Of a DNA stretch of 64,000 nt, positions 48,066 through 57,212 are shown one piece after another (within the stretch, counting starts at the first letter, position 1; each line of letters opens with the position of its first letter). This stretch comes from Escherichia coli. Its GTDB lineage: Bacteria; Pseudomonadota; Gammaproteobacteria; Enterobacterales; Enterobacteriaceae. The stretch lies in contig NZ_AP027764.1 of the NCBI RefSeq assembly GCF_036503815.1, positions 1 through 64,000 of the forward strand, read 5' to 3'. The notes under the pieces are model-generated. The model was not told where the DNA came from, did no database searches, and saw nothing but the letters and a program-made list of their open reading frames with translations. The translations under genes and the position numbers were made by a program.

Positions 48066-51000
48066 ATGGCAGGGAAAGCGCATGGGAATGGCGATCGTCG
48101 GGGTGATAAAACCATATGTGGATTGGGGGATCGTTTACGTCGTCTGACCGCCGGTATTTGCCTGATAACACAAACTATTTTCCCTGTTATGGCTGCTGCC
48201 CCTACGCATGTTAACCCTGCGCATTCGGATACTGCCGCGTCACTGATCCTGTCGAACGTTAAAACTATTCCATACACCTTGGGGGCGTTGGAATCGCCAC
48301 CAACGGTCGCGGCACGCTTTGGTATTACCGTTGATGAATTACGTCGCCTGAATCAGTTCCGTACCTTTGCGCGGGGCTTTGACAATGTGCGTCAGGGCGA
48401 TGAGATAGATGTACCACTCATCAACAGTAACAGCCCTGAAGCGCGCACTCTGAAAGCAATGCAGATGGAGCGCGACGGTAAAGATCCACAAATGCAGGTC
48501 GCGGAAGTGGCGCAACAAAGTGGGACACTTTTAGCGCGCGATATGGACAGCGAACAGGCTGCGAGTATGGCGCGTGGCTGGGTGGCTTCTTCTGTGTCTG
48601 CGCAGGCGACAGACTGGCTCAGCCGCTGGGGAACTGCCCGGGTATCTCTGGGTGTTGATGAAGATTTCAGCCTTAAAAGCTCTTCATTTGAATTTCTCCA
48701 TCCCTGGTACGAAACGCCAGATAACCTGGTCTTCAGCCAGCATGCACTCCACCGTACGGATGATCGCACTCAAACGAACCACGGTATCGGCTGGCGTTAT
48801 TTCACTCCGAGCTGGATGTCGGGCATAAACCTGTTTATCGATCATGACCTGAGCCGCTATCACACCCGAACCGGGATGGGCGTTGAATACTGGCGCGATT
48901 ACCTGAAACTGAGCGGCAACGGTTATCTGCGCCTCAGTAACTGGCGTAGTGCACCGGAACTCGACAATGACTATGAAGCACGTCCGGCGAACGGGTGGGA
49001 TCTTCGCGCCGAAGGCTGGTTACCGGCCTGGCCGCAGCTGGGCGGCAAGTTGGTCTATGAACAATATTATGGCGATGAAGTGGCGCTGTTTGGTAAAGAC
49101 GAGCGACAAAATGATCCTCACGCGATTACCGCAGGTTTGAGTTACACCCCCGTTCCCCTGATCTCCTTTAGTGCCGAGCAACGGCAGGGAAAACAGGGAG
49201 AGAACGACACCCGAATTGGTATGGAGCTGACGCTGCAACCCGGTCAATCACTGCAAAAACAGCTCGATCCGGCTGAAGTAGCAGCACGGCGTAGCCTTGT
49301 AGGCAGTCGCTATGACCTGGTCGATCGTAATAACAATATTGTCCTTGAATATCGCAAGAAAGAACTGGTGCGGCTGACGCTGACCGATCCGCTGAAAGGC
49401 AAGCCGGGCGAGGTTAAATCGCTGGTTTCTTCCTTACAAACCAAATACGCGCTGAAAGGTTATGACATCGAAGCCGCTTCCTTGCAATCTGCGGGCGGGA
49501 AAGTTGCTGTTTCCGGCAAGGATATTCAGGTCACTATTCCACCCTACCGATTTACGGTAATGCCTGAAACCGACAACACTTACCCAATAACAGTTATAGC
49601 GGAAGATTCGAAAGGGAATTTCTCCCGGCGTGAAGAAAGTATGGTGGTTGTAGAAAAACCCACACTAAGCCTCGCTGATTCAACGCTTTCTGTCGATCTA
49701 CAAATTCTGCTTGCGGATGGAAAATCAATCTCAACGCTGACCTATACCGCGCGAGATTCCAGCGGCAAGCCTATCCCGGGTATGACATTAAAAACCCATG
49801 CGAAAGGTTTGCAAGATTTCGCCCTAAGCGAATGGAAAGACAACGGTAACGGAACCTATACCCAGTTAGTTACCTCCGGGAAGACGTCAGGCGCGTTGTC
49901 GCTGATGCCACAATTTAACGGCGACGATGTTGCTAAAACACCAGCGCTGATTGCCATTGTGGCAAATATGGCATCCCGAGCGGACTCCATGATTGAAACA
50001 GACCAGAATAATTACGTCGCGGGTAAGCCGATAGGCGTAAAAGTGACCCTGAAAGATGAAAATGGCAACGGGGTTACCGGAAGAAAAGAACTTCTTAAAC
50101 AGGCTGTTAAAGTAGACAACACGAAGACTGATGCTGTTAGTGCCTGGACGGAAGAAAGTGAGGGAGTTTACAAAGCAAACTATACGGCCCATCTCATTGG
50201 CGACAAATTAACGGCCCAGCTGACGATGCCCGGCTGGCAAACCAAGCATTCGGATGCGTTCAGTATTGCGGGTGATAAAGATACCGCCAAAATCGCTGCG
50301 ATGCAGATCACCGCGAATAACGCAGTTGCCAGACGCGATCACAATACCGTCGCTGTGACGGTCAGGGACGTGCATCAAAATTTACTGCAGGGACAAAATG
50401 TTACCTTCACGGTCGTGAATGGTGCGGCGGTTTTTGCCGATCCAAATGGCGGTATTGTGACGACAGATAAAGACGGGATTGCCAGCGTTAACCTTGCCAG
50501 TGACCAGGCGGTAAACAGTCTTATCAAGGCCGAGATCAATGGCAGTAGTCAGTCTGTGGAAGTGAGCTTTATTACTGGCGATATCTCGCAGCTGACCTCC
50601 ACCATCAAGACGGACGATGTGTCATACACCGCGGGTGGCAAGATAAAAGTGTCAGTTACCCTTATGGATGAGCAGAAAAACCTGGTGAAAGGGATGGCTT
50701 CGCTGCTGGCGGGTAGCGGTGTGGTCGAGGTGAGCGGTACAGATAAAAATGAAACGGGTAACTGGAGCGAAGAGTCTGATGGCGTTTACACCACCACCCG
50801 AACCGCGAAGATTGCTGGCAATAGCCATTACGCCACGCTGAAACTATCGACATGGAGTAGCGCGCAGCAATCCGATGCGTATGTCATCCGCGAAAGCGGA
50901 GCTGTGCTGGCTTATTCCTCTATCGTTACCGACAAAACGACCTATACCGCAGGCGGTGTGATTAAAGTTACGGTAACGCTCAAGGATAGCTATGAAAACC

Positions 51001-54000
51001 TGGTCGGGGGGCAACGAGACGCTATCAGCCAGGTTATCCAGCTGCCAAATACAAAAGCGGAAAGCATTACCTGGAATGAAGATAAAAAAGGCATTTATAC
51101 CGCAACGTATACCGCTTTACTTCCTGGCACCGGTTTAAAAGCACAGCTACAGATGTCCGGCTGGGCGAGCGCCCTGACTTCAAATGTTTACAGTATTAGT
51201 GGCGATGCCGCCAGCGCACAAATTGTCTCGATGCAAGTGACAACGGGTAGCCTGGATGTGCTGGCCAATGGCAGCGATCGACATACGGTGAATGTCCGGG
51301 TGGAAGATCAGTTTGGCAATGTGCTGCCGGAGCAGACTGTCACCTTTACGGTGACGAAGGGGGCGGCTGTATTTGCCAATGCAAGGCAGAGTGCAGACAT
51401 CAGGACGGATGTGCATGGCATGGCGGAGGTTGTGCTGAGTAGTACTGTAGCGGATGCCAGCACTGTTGAGGCTAAGATCAATCAAAGCAGTGATAGTAAA
51501 ACGGTGAACTTCGTTGCTGATGTCAGCACGGCGCAGGTCGCGGAGCTGGTGGTGACGCAAGACGGCTCAGCGGCAGACGGTGCAATGGCGAATATGCTGC
51601 GGGCGAGGGTCACCGATGCGTTCGGTAATGCGCTGGGCGGGCAGACGGTCAGCGTGTTGGCGGACAACGGCGCAACGGTCGCTCCGACGGTGATTACAGA
51701 GCCGGACGGCACAGTGGAGATCAGTGTCACCAGCCAGACGGCGGGCACCAGTGCCGTCACTGCAACCATCAACAGCAGCAGCCAGAGCCGGGATGTGACG
51801 TTTATCGCCGATGTCAGGACGGCGCAGATCGCGAGTCTGGAGGTGACGCAGGATAACGCCGTGGCTGACGGCGCAATGGCGAACACGCTACGGGTGAGGG
51901 TGACGGATGCGTTCGGTAATGTGCTTGCCGGGCAGACGGTCAGCGTGACGGCAGACAACAGCGCAACGGTCACTCCGACGGTCACCACGCAGCCGGACGG
52001 CACGGCGGAGATCTCTGTCACCAGCCAGACCGCCGGAATCAGTGCGGTCACTGCCAGCATTAACAGCAGCAGCCAGAGCCGGAACGTCACGTTTATCGCC
52101 GATGTCAGCACGGCGCAGATCGCGAGTCTGGAGGTGACGCAGGATAACGCCGTGGCTGACGGCGCAATGGCGAACACGCTGCGGGTGAGGGTGACGGATG
52201 CGTTCGGTAATGTGCTTGCCGGGCAGACGGTCAGCGTGACGGCAGACAACAGCGCAACGGTCACTCCGACGGTCACCACACAGCCGGACGGCACGGCGGA
52301 GATCAGTGTCACCAGCCAGACCGCCGGAATCAGTGCGGTCACTGCCAGCATTAACAGCAGCAGCCAGAGCCGGAACGTCACGTTTATCGCCGATGTCAGG
52401 ACGGCGCAGATCGCGATTCTGGAGGTGACGCAGGATAACGCCGTGGCTGACGGCGCAATGGCGAACACGCTGCGGGTGAGGGTGACGGATGCGTTCGGTA
52501 ATGTGCTTGCCGGACAGACGGTCAGCGTGTTGGCAGGCAACGGCGCAACGACTGCTCCGACGGTTACCACGCAGCCGGATGGCACGGTGGAGATCAGTGT
52601 CACCAGCCAGACCGCCGGAACCAGTGTGATCACCGCCAGCGTCAACAACAGCAGCCAGAGCCGGAACGTGACGTTTATTGCGGATGTCAGCACGGCGCAG
52701 ATCGCGGATCTGGTCGTTAGCCAGGATAACGCGGTGGCAGACGGCGCGACGGCGAATACGCTGCAAGTGAGGGTCACCGATGCGTTCGGGAATGCACTTG
52801 CCGGACAGGCGGTCAGCGTGTTGGCGGATAACGGCGCAACGGTCGCTCCGACTGTCATCACAGGGCAGGACGGCACGGTGGAAATCAGTGTCACCAGCCA
52901 GACCGCCGGAACCAGTGTGATCACCGCCAGCGTCAACAACAGCAGCCAGAGCCGGAACGTGACGTTTATTGCGGATGTCAGCACGGCGCAGATCGCGGAT
53001 CTGGTCGTTAGCCAGGATAACGCGGTGGCAGACGGCGCGACGGCGAATACGCTGCAAGTGAGGGTCACCGATGCGTTCGGGAATGCACTTGCCGGGCAGA
53101 CGGTCAGCGTGTTGGCAGGCAACGGCGCAACGGTCGCTCCGACTGTCATCACAGGGCTGGACGGCACGGTGGAGATCTCTGCCACCAGCCAGACGGCAGG
53201 CACCAGTGCGGTCACTGCCAGCATTAACAGCAGCAGCCAGAGCCGGAACGTCACGTTTATCGCCGATGTCAGGACGGCGCAGATCGCTGATCTGGTGGTC
53301 ATTAAGGACGACTCAGTGGCAGACGGTTCGACGGCGAACACGCTGCGGGTGAAAGTCACCGACGCGTTCGGCAATGCGCTGGCCGGACAGACGGTCAGCG
53401 TCTCAGCGGACAACGGGGCAGCGGTTGCCGCGACGGTTATCACCGGGCCGGACGGCACCGTGGAAATCTCCGTCACCAGCCAGACGGCGGGCATCAGTGC
53501 CGTCGCCGCCAGCATCAACAACAGCAGTCGGAGCCAGGATGTGACATTTATTCCGGATGTCAGCACCGCGCAGATAGCGGATCTGGTGGTCATCAAGGAC
53601 GGCTCAGTGGCAGACGGTTCGATGGCGAATACGCTGCGGGTGAAAGCCACCGACGCGTTCGGCAATGCGCTGGCCGGACAGACGGTCAGCGTCTCAGCGG
53701 ACAACGGGGCAGCGGTTGCCGCGACGGTTATCACCGGGCCGGACGGCACCGTGGAAATCTCCGTCACCAGCCAGACGGCGGGCATCAGTACAGTTACCGC
53801 AACCATCAACAACAGCACTCTGAGCCAGAACGTGACGTTTATTGCTGATGTCAGCACGGCGAAGATCGCTGATCTGGTGGTCATTAAGGACGGCTCAGTG
53901 GCAGATGGCGCGATGGCGAACACGCTGCGGGTGAAAGTCACCGATGCGTTCGGCAATGCGCTGGCCGGACAGACGGTCAGCGTCTCAGCGGACAACGGGG

Positions 54001-57000
54001 CAGCGGTTGCCGCGACGGTTATCACCGGGCCGGACGGCACCGTGGAAATCTCCGTCACCAGCCAGACGGCGGGCATCAGTACAGTTACCGCAACCATCAA
54101 CAACAGCACTCTGAGCCAGAACGTGACGTTTATCCCGGATGTCAGCACCGCGAAGATCGCGGATCTGGTGGTCATCAAGGACGGCTCAGTGGCAGATGGT
54201 GCGATGGCGAACACGCTGCGGGTGAAAGTCACCGACGCGTTCGGCAATGCGCTGGCCGGACAGACGGTCAGCGTCTCAGCGGGCAACGGTGCAGCGGTTG
54301 CCGCGACGGTTATCACCAGGCCGGACGGCGCGGCAATAATCACCGTCACCAGCCAGACGGCGGGCATCAGTACGGTCACTGCCAGCATCAGCAACAGCAT
54401 TCTGAACCAGAACGTGACATTTATCCCGGATGTCAGCACCGCGAAGATCGCGGATCTGATGGTCATTAAGGACGGCTCAGTGGCAGATGGCGCGATGGCG
54501 AATACGCTGCGGGTGAAAGTCACCGACGCGTTCGGCAATGCGCTGGCCGGACAGACGGTCAGCGTCTCAGCGGACAACGGGGCAGCGGTTGCCGCGACGG
54601 TTATCACCGGGCCGGACGGCACCGTGGAAATCTCCGTCACCAGCCAGACGGCGGGCATCAGTACGGTCACTGCCAGCATCAACAACAGCATTCTGAACCA
54701 GAACGTGACATTTATCCCGGATGTCAGCACCGCGAAGATCGCGGATCTGGTGGTCATTAAGGACGGCTCAGTGGCAGACGGTTCGACGGCGAACACGCTG
54801 CGGGTGAAAGTCACCGACGCGTTCGGCAATGCGCTGGCCGGACAGACGGTCAGCGTCTCAGCGGACAACGGGGCAGCGGTTGCCGCGACGGTTATCACCG
54901 GGCCGGACGGCGCGGCAATAATCACCGTCACCAGCCAGACCGCCGGAGCCAGTACGGTCACTGCCAGCATTAACGGTAGCAGCCAGAGTCAGAGCATCAC
55001 CTTTGTACCGGGTGATGCATCGCAGCTCACTTCAACCATTGAGACAAATAAGTCGAACTACACGGTCGGAGAGACAATCTCTATCACGGTTACGCTCCGG
55101 GATGTGTTCGATAATCTGGTAACCGGTGCAGCTTCACAGTTAGCAGCTAATGGTGTGCTTACGGTGGCTGGCACCGACCCGTCAGAAACGGGAAGCTGGG
55201 TTGAATCAGGTGGCGTGTATACCACAACCCGTATGGCGACGATTGCCAGTACCAATCAGCACGCCAACCTGCAATTGCAGACGTGGAGTGATGGTGTAAC
55301 GTCAGATCGCTATGACATACAGTCCGGTTCTCCGGCGCAAGCCACATCAACTATCGCTACGGATAAAAACGCCTACACCGCTGGCGACACTATAACCGTC
55401 GCCGTGACGCTGAAAGACGCGCACGGTAACCTGGTTGAAGGGGGCGAGTCCTTACTGTCTGGTGATAACGTAATAGTGGAAGGAGCCGTACGTTCAGGAG
55501 GATGGTCTGAAACCGCCGGTGTTTATACTGCTACATGGTCGGCGCAAATGGCGGGAGACTCTCACCACGCGACGTTGACTTTGCCTGAGTGGGGCAGCAG
55601 TAAACAATCAGAGAGTTATTCCATCCACAGTGGTGCTCCGGTGCAAACAAATTCAGCCATCAGGACAGATAAAACGACATATATCGCCGGGGAGTCATTA
55701 ACTGTCACAGTAACGTTGCGGGATGAGTTTGGTAACCCGGCTTTAGGGCTGACATCAGGAGTTATCGAATCATATATCGATAATTTTACGGTGGGCGGCG
55801 CAGTCCCCGATTCGATGCAATGGGTCGAACAGAATAATGGTGAATATACCATGATCTGGACAGCATGGTTTGCCGAGAAAAATTTGGTTGCCAGTCTGAA
55901 ATTAAAAACATGGGCAACGGAGATTAATTCCGCGCTATACGGGATACAACCAGGTGCAGCAGCAAAAACTCAGTCCACGATTATCACGGACAAAACGGTA
56001 TATATTGCTGGGGAGAGCATAACGGTGACTGTTGTACTTAGTGATGCTCAGGGTAACTTTATTACTGATGGTGTCGCTCAGCTTAATGAGGAAAACGTAA
56101 AAGTCAGGAATGCAGATCCTATCCAGGGTAATAATTGGATATACAACGGCAATGGGCAATATCAAAGACAGTATATGGCGCATTTCGCGGAAGTGTATTT
56201 GAATGCACAACTGAAGATGGTTGGTTGGAGCGATGCCAATTATTCAAATAATTATACTATTAAACCGGGTGAAGCGAGTCCGCATGGTTCACAGCTTCGT
56301 ATAAGAGATGATGTTGTGGTTGTTGGGGCGGATTTACCTGTCAGTGTTTTATTAGCTGATGATTTTGGTAACCCGTTGGATAACGGTCTGGATTTGCTGG
56401 ATAATGCAGTGTACTTACAAAATGTGGAGAAGAAAGAAGGGGCTAAATGGATATATTTGGGTGATGGCATATATGAGCGTACCTATATGGCCTACAAAGA
56501 AGGAGAGAACTTAAATTCATTTCTGCAGATTAACGGTTGGCGTGTAAACGGGCAACCTTCCTATACCATCCTTCCTTTTGTAGTAGTCGATTCTCTGAGT
56601 GTGAATGGTGCAATATTCAGGGCGATAGATGGTTTTCCTGAAACAGGATTTGATGGGGCTAAATTCACCTTAGTATTAACCCATAATATGAAGAATACAG
56701 ATTATGATTGGACGGCAGGCATCTATGGTATTAATGTTAACAATAATGGAGAAGTCACAATAAGTCTGCCCCTAAATAGTGAAATCACTATTACCGGGAA
56801 ACCAAAAGATGGTAAAGGGAATAATGTTGTATTCAAATTCAAGATGAAAAAATGGTTTACTAGTTTAGGTGCTGCCAGTAATAACACTTGGGATATTATA
56901 AATGCATCATGCAATAGCTATGGACAAGTGGCGTCATCTTTAGAATTAGCGCAGCGACCAAGTAGTGGTGTAGTTCCACGAAAAGTAGGTACGTTGTGGG

Positions 57001-57161
57001 GAGAATATGGTAATTTGAAAGCTTATGGCAGTACATTTAGCAGTACGGATTACTGGACAAGTACTGTACTTATAGGGGTTCACGAGAAATTCAATCCTGA
57101 AACTGGTATATCAACACCAGGATCAGGAAAGTCTTCTGGTTTGTGTGTGAGATATTTTTAA
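48066..57161 (+). CDS. air: Giant inverse-autotransporter adhesin Air (intimin/invasin family)
   Basis: A 3031-aa outer-membrane adhesin. Order of domains: long signal region (hydrophobic core about 28-43, cleavage near VMAAA), LysM domain (about 69-118) for peptidoglycan contact, intimin-type 12-strand barrel (about 168-440, starting ARGWVASSVSAQATDW), eight invasin-D3-like Ig domains split around the repeats (three before, five after; each with the pattern I-x-T-D-x-x-x-Y-x-A-G), several Big_1 domains including twelve nearly identical 97-aa tandem repeats (about 1152-2315), and a distinct C-terminal domain (about 2839-3031) with cysteines in ASCNSYG and GLCVRYF. Identity as Air of EAEC 042 rests on neighbours (eilA, eip genes) and on the Ig repeats. 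ATG 48066 has AGGG 7 bases upstream. Convergent with eilA. The last 1.5 kb is AT-rich compared with the rest. Confidence 0.9.
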   Translation: MAGKAHGNGDRRGDKTICGLGDRLRRLTAGICLITQTIFPVMAAAPTHVNPAHSDTAASLILSNVKTIPYTLGALESPPTVAARFGITVDELRRLNQFRTFARGFDNVRQGDEIDVPLINSNSPEARTLKAMQMERDGKDPQMQVAEVAQQSGTLLARDMDSEQAASMARGWVASSVSAQATDWLSRWGTARVSLGVDEDFSLKSSSFEFLHPWYETPDNLVFSQHALHRTDDRTQTNHGIGWRYFTPSWMSGINLFIDHDLSRYHTRTGMGVEYWRDYLKLSGNGYLRLSNWRSAPELDNDYEARPANGWDLRAEGWLPAWPQLGGKLVYEQYYGDEVALFGKDERQNDPHAITAGLSYTPVPLISFSAEQRQGKQGENDTRIGMELTLQPGQSLQKQLDPAEVAARRSLVGSRYDLVDRNNNIVLEYRKKELVRLTLTDPLKGKPGEVKSLVSSLQTKYALKGYDIEAASLQSAGGKVAVSGKDIQVTIPPYRFTVMPETDNTYPITVIAEDSKGNFSRREESMVVVEKPTLSLADSTLSVDLQILLADGKSISTLTYTARDSSGKPIPGMTLKTHAKGLQDFALSEWKDNGNGTYTQLVTSGKTSGALSLMPQFNGDDVAKTPALIAIVANMASRADSMIETDQNNYVAGKPIGVKVTLKDENGNGVTGRKELLKQAVKVDNTKTDAVSAWTEESEGVYKANYTAHLIGDKLTAQLTMPGWQTKHSDAFSIAGDKDTAKIAAMQITANNAVARRDHNTVAVTVRDVHQNLLQGQNVTFTVVNGAAVFADPNGGIVTTDKDGIASVNLASDQAVNSLIKAEINGSSQSVEVSFITGDISQLTSTIKTDDVSYTAGGKIKVSVTLMDEQKNLVKGMASLLAGSGVVEVSGTDKNETGNWSEESDGVYTTTRTAKIAGNSHYATLKLSTWSSAQQSDAYVIRESGAVLAYSSIVTDKTTYTAGGVIKVTVTLKDSYENLVGGQRDAISQVIQLPNTKAESITWNEDKKGIYTATYTALLPGTGLKAQLQMSGWASALTSNVYSISGDAASAQIVSMQVTTGSLDVLANGSDRHTVNVRVEDQFGNVLPEQTVTFTVTKGAAVFANARQSADIRTDVHGMAEVVLSSTVADASTVEAKINQSSDSKTVNFVADVSTAQVAELVVTQDGSAADGAMANMLRARVTDAFGNALGGQTVSVLADNGATVAPTVITEPDGTVEISVTSQTAGTSAVTATINSSSQSRDVTFIADVRTAQIASLEVTQDNAVADGAMANTLRVRVTDAFGNVLAGQTVSVTADNSATVTPTVTTQPDGTAEISVTSQTAGISAVTASINSSSQSRNVTFIADVSTAQIASLEVTQDNAVADGAMANTLRVRVTDAFGNVLAGQTVSVTADNSATVTPTVTTQPDGTAEISVTSQTAGISAVTASINSSSQSRNVTFIADVRTAQIAILEVTQDNAVADGAMANTLRVRVTDAFGNVLAGQTVSVLAGNGATTAPTVTTQPDGTVEISVTSQTAGTSVITASVNNSSQSRNVTFIADVSTAQIADLVVSQDNAVADGATANTLQVRVTDAFGNALAGQAVSVLADNGATVAPTVITGQDGTVEISVTSQTAGTSVITASVNNSSQSRNVTFIADVSTAQIADLVVSQDNAVADGATANTLQVRVTDAFGNALAGQTVSVLAGNGATVAPTVITGLDGTVEISATSQTAGTSAVTASINSSSQSRNVTFIADVRTAQIADLVVIKDDSVADGSTANTLRVKVTDAFGNALAGQTVSVSADNGAAVAATVITGPDGTVEISVTSQTAGISAVAASINNSSRSQDVTFIPDVSTAQIADLVVIKDGSVADGSMANTLRVKATDAFGNALAGQTVSVSADNGAAVAATVITGPDGTVEISVTSQTAGISTVTATINNSTLSQNVTFIADVSTAKIADLVVIKDGSVADGAMANTLRVKVTDAFGNALAGQTVSVSADNGAAVAATVITGPDGTVEISVTSQTAGISTVTATINNSTLSQNVTFIPDVSTAKIADLVVIKDGSVADGAMANTLRVKVTDAFGNALAGQTVSVSAGNGAAVAATVITRPDGAAIITVTSQTAGISTVTASISNSILNQNVTFIPDVSTAKIADLMVIKDGSVADGAMANTLRVKVTDAFGNALAGQTVSVSADNGAAVAATVITGPDGTVEISVTSQTAGISTVTASINNSILNQNVTFIPDVSTAKIADLVVIKDGSVADGSTANTLRVKVTDAFGNALAGQTVSVSADNGAAVAATVITGPDGAAIITVTSQTAGASTVTASINGSSQSQSITFVPGDASQLTSTIETNKSNYTVGETISITVTLRDVFDNLVTGAASQLAANGVLTVAGTDPSETGSWVESGGVYTTTRMATIASTNQHANLQLQTWSDGVTSDRYDIQSGSPAQATSTIATDKNAYTAGDTITVAVTLKDAHGNLVEGGESLLSGDNVIVEGAVRSGGWSETAGVYTATWSAQMAGDSHHATLTLPEWGSSKQSESYSIHSGAPVQTNSAIRTDKTTYIAGESLTVTVTLRDEFGNPALGLTSGVIESYIDNFTVGGAVPDSMQWVEQNNGEYTMIWTAWFAEKNLVASLKLKTWATEINSALYGIQPGAAAKTQSTIITDKTVYIAGESITVTVVLSDAQGNFITDGVAQLNEENVKVRNADPIQGNNWIYNGNGQYQRQYMAHFAEVYLNAQLKMVGWSDANYSNNYTIKPGEASPHGSQLRIRDDVVVVGADLPVSVLLADDFGNPLDNGLDLLDNAVYLQNVEKKEGAKWIYLGDGIYERTYMAYKEGENLNSFLQINGWRVNGQPSYTILPFVVVDSLSVNGAIFRAIDGFPETGFDGAKFTLVLTHNMKNTDYDWTAGIYGINVNNNGEVTISLPLNSEITITGKPKDGKGNNVVFKFKMKKWFTSLGAASNNTWDIINASCNSYGQVASSLELAQRPSSGVVPRKVGTLWGEYGNLKAYGSTFSSTDYWTSTVLIGVHEKFNPETGISTPGSGKSSGLCVRYF
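51519..55010 (+). repeat. Twelve tandem 291-bp repeats in air
   Basis: Units beginning GATGTCAGCACGGC or close variants start at about 51519, 51810, 52101, 52392, 52683, 52974, 53265, 53556, 53847, 54138, 54429 and 54720: a constant 291 bp (97 codons). Units 2-3 are almost identical, units 5-6 are almost identical, and units 8-12 form a closely related group, so local duplication and conversion are recent. Each encodes a Big_1-type Ig-like domain. Confidence 0.95.
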
Positions 57162-57174
57162 CGAAATAACTACT

Positions 57175-57204
57175 AAATTGCCCTGCATCAGCAGGGCAAT
57201 TTCT
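57175..57204. terminator. Bidirectional terminator between air and eilA
   Basis: A perfect 12-bp stem AAATTGCCCTGC / GCAGGGCAATTT with loop ATCA lies between convergent air and eilA, with A/T tails on both sides. Confidence 0.9.
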
Positions 57205-57212
57205 CTTCGTTC

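Noticed and set aside
51482..54970. 1162-codon open frame on the minus strand inside air
   Set aside because: It is antisense to the twelve tandem repeats; a stop-free reverse frame in one 291-bp unit is copied in all of them. The product is a low-complexity echo (repeats of LLMLAVTVL and VCPASALPNASVT) with no start signals, while the plus strand encodes clear Ig domains.
51519..55010. Regular repeats considered as a CRISPR or satellite array
   Set aside because: The unit is 291 bp, in frame, coding, and has no spacer pattern; it is a protein-domain repeat.
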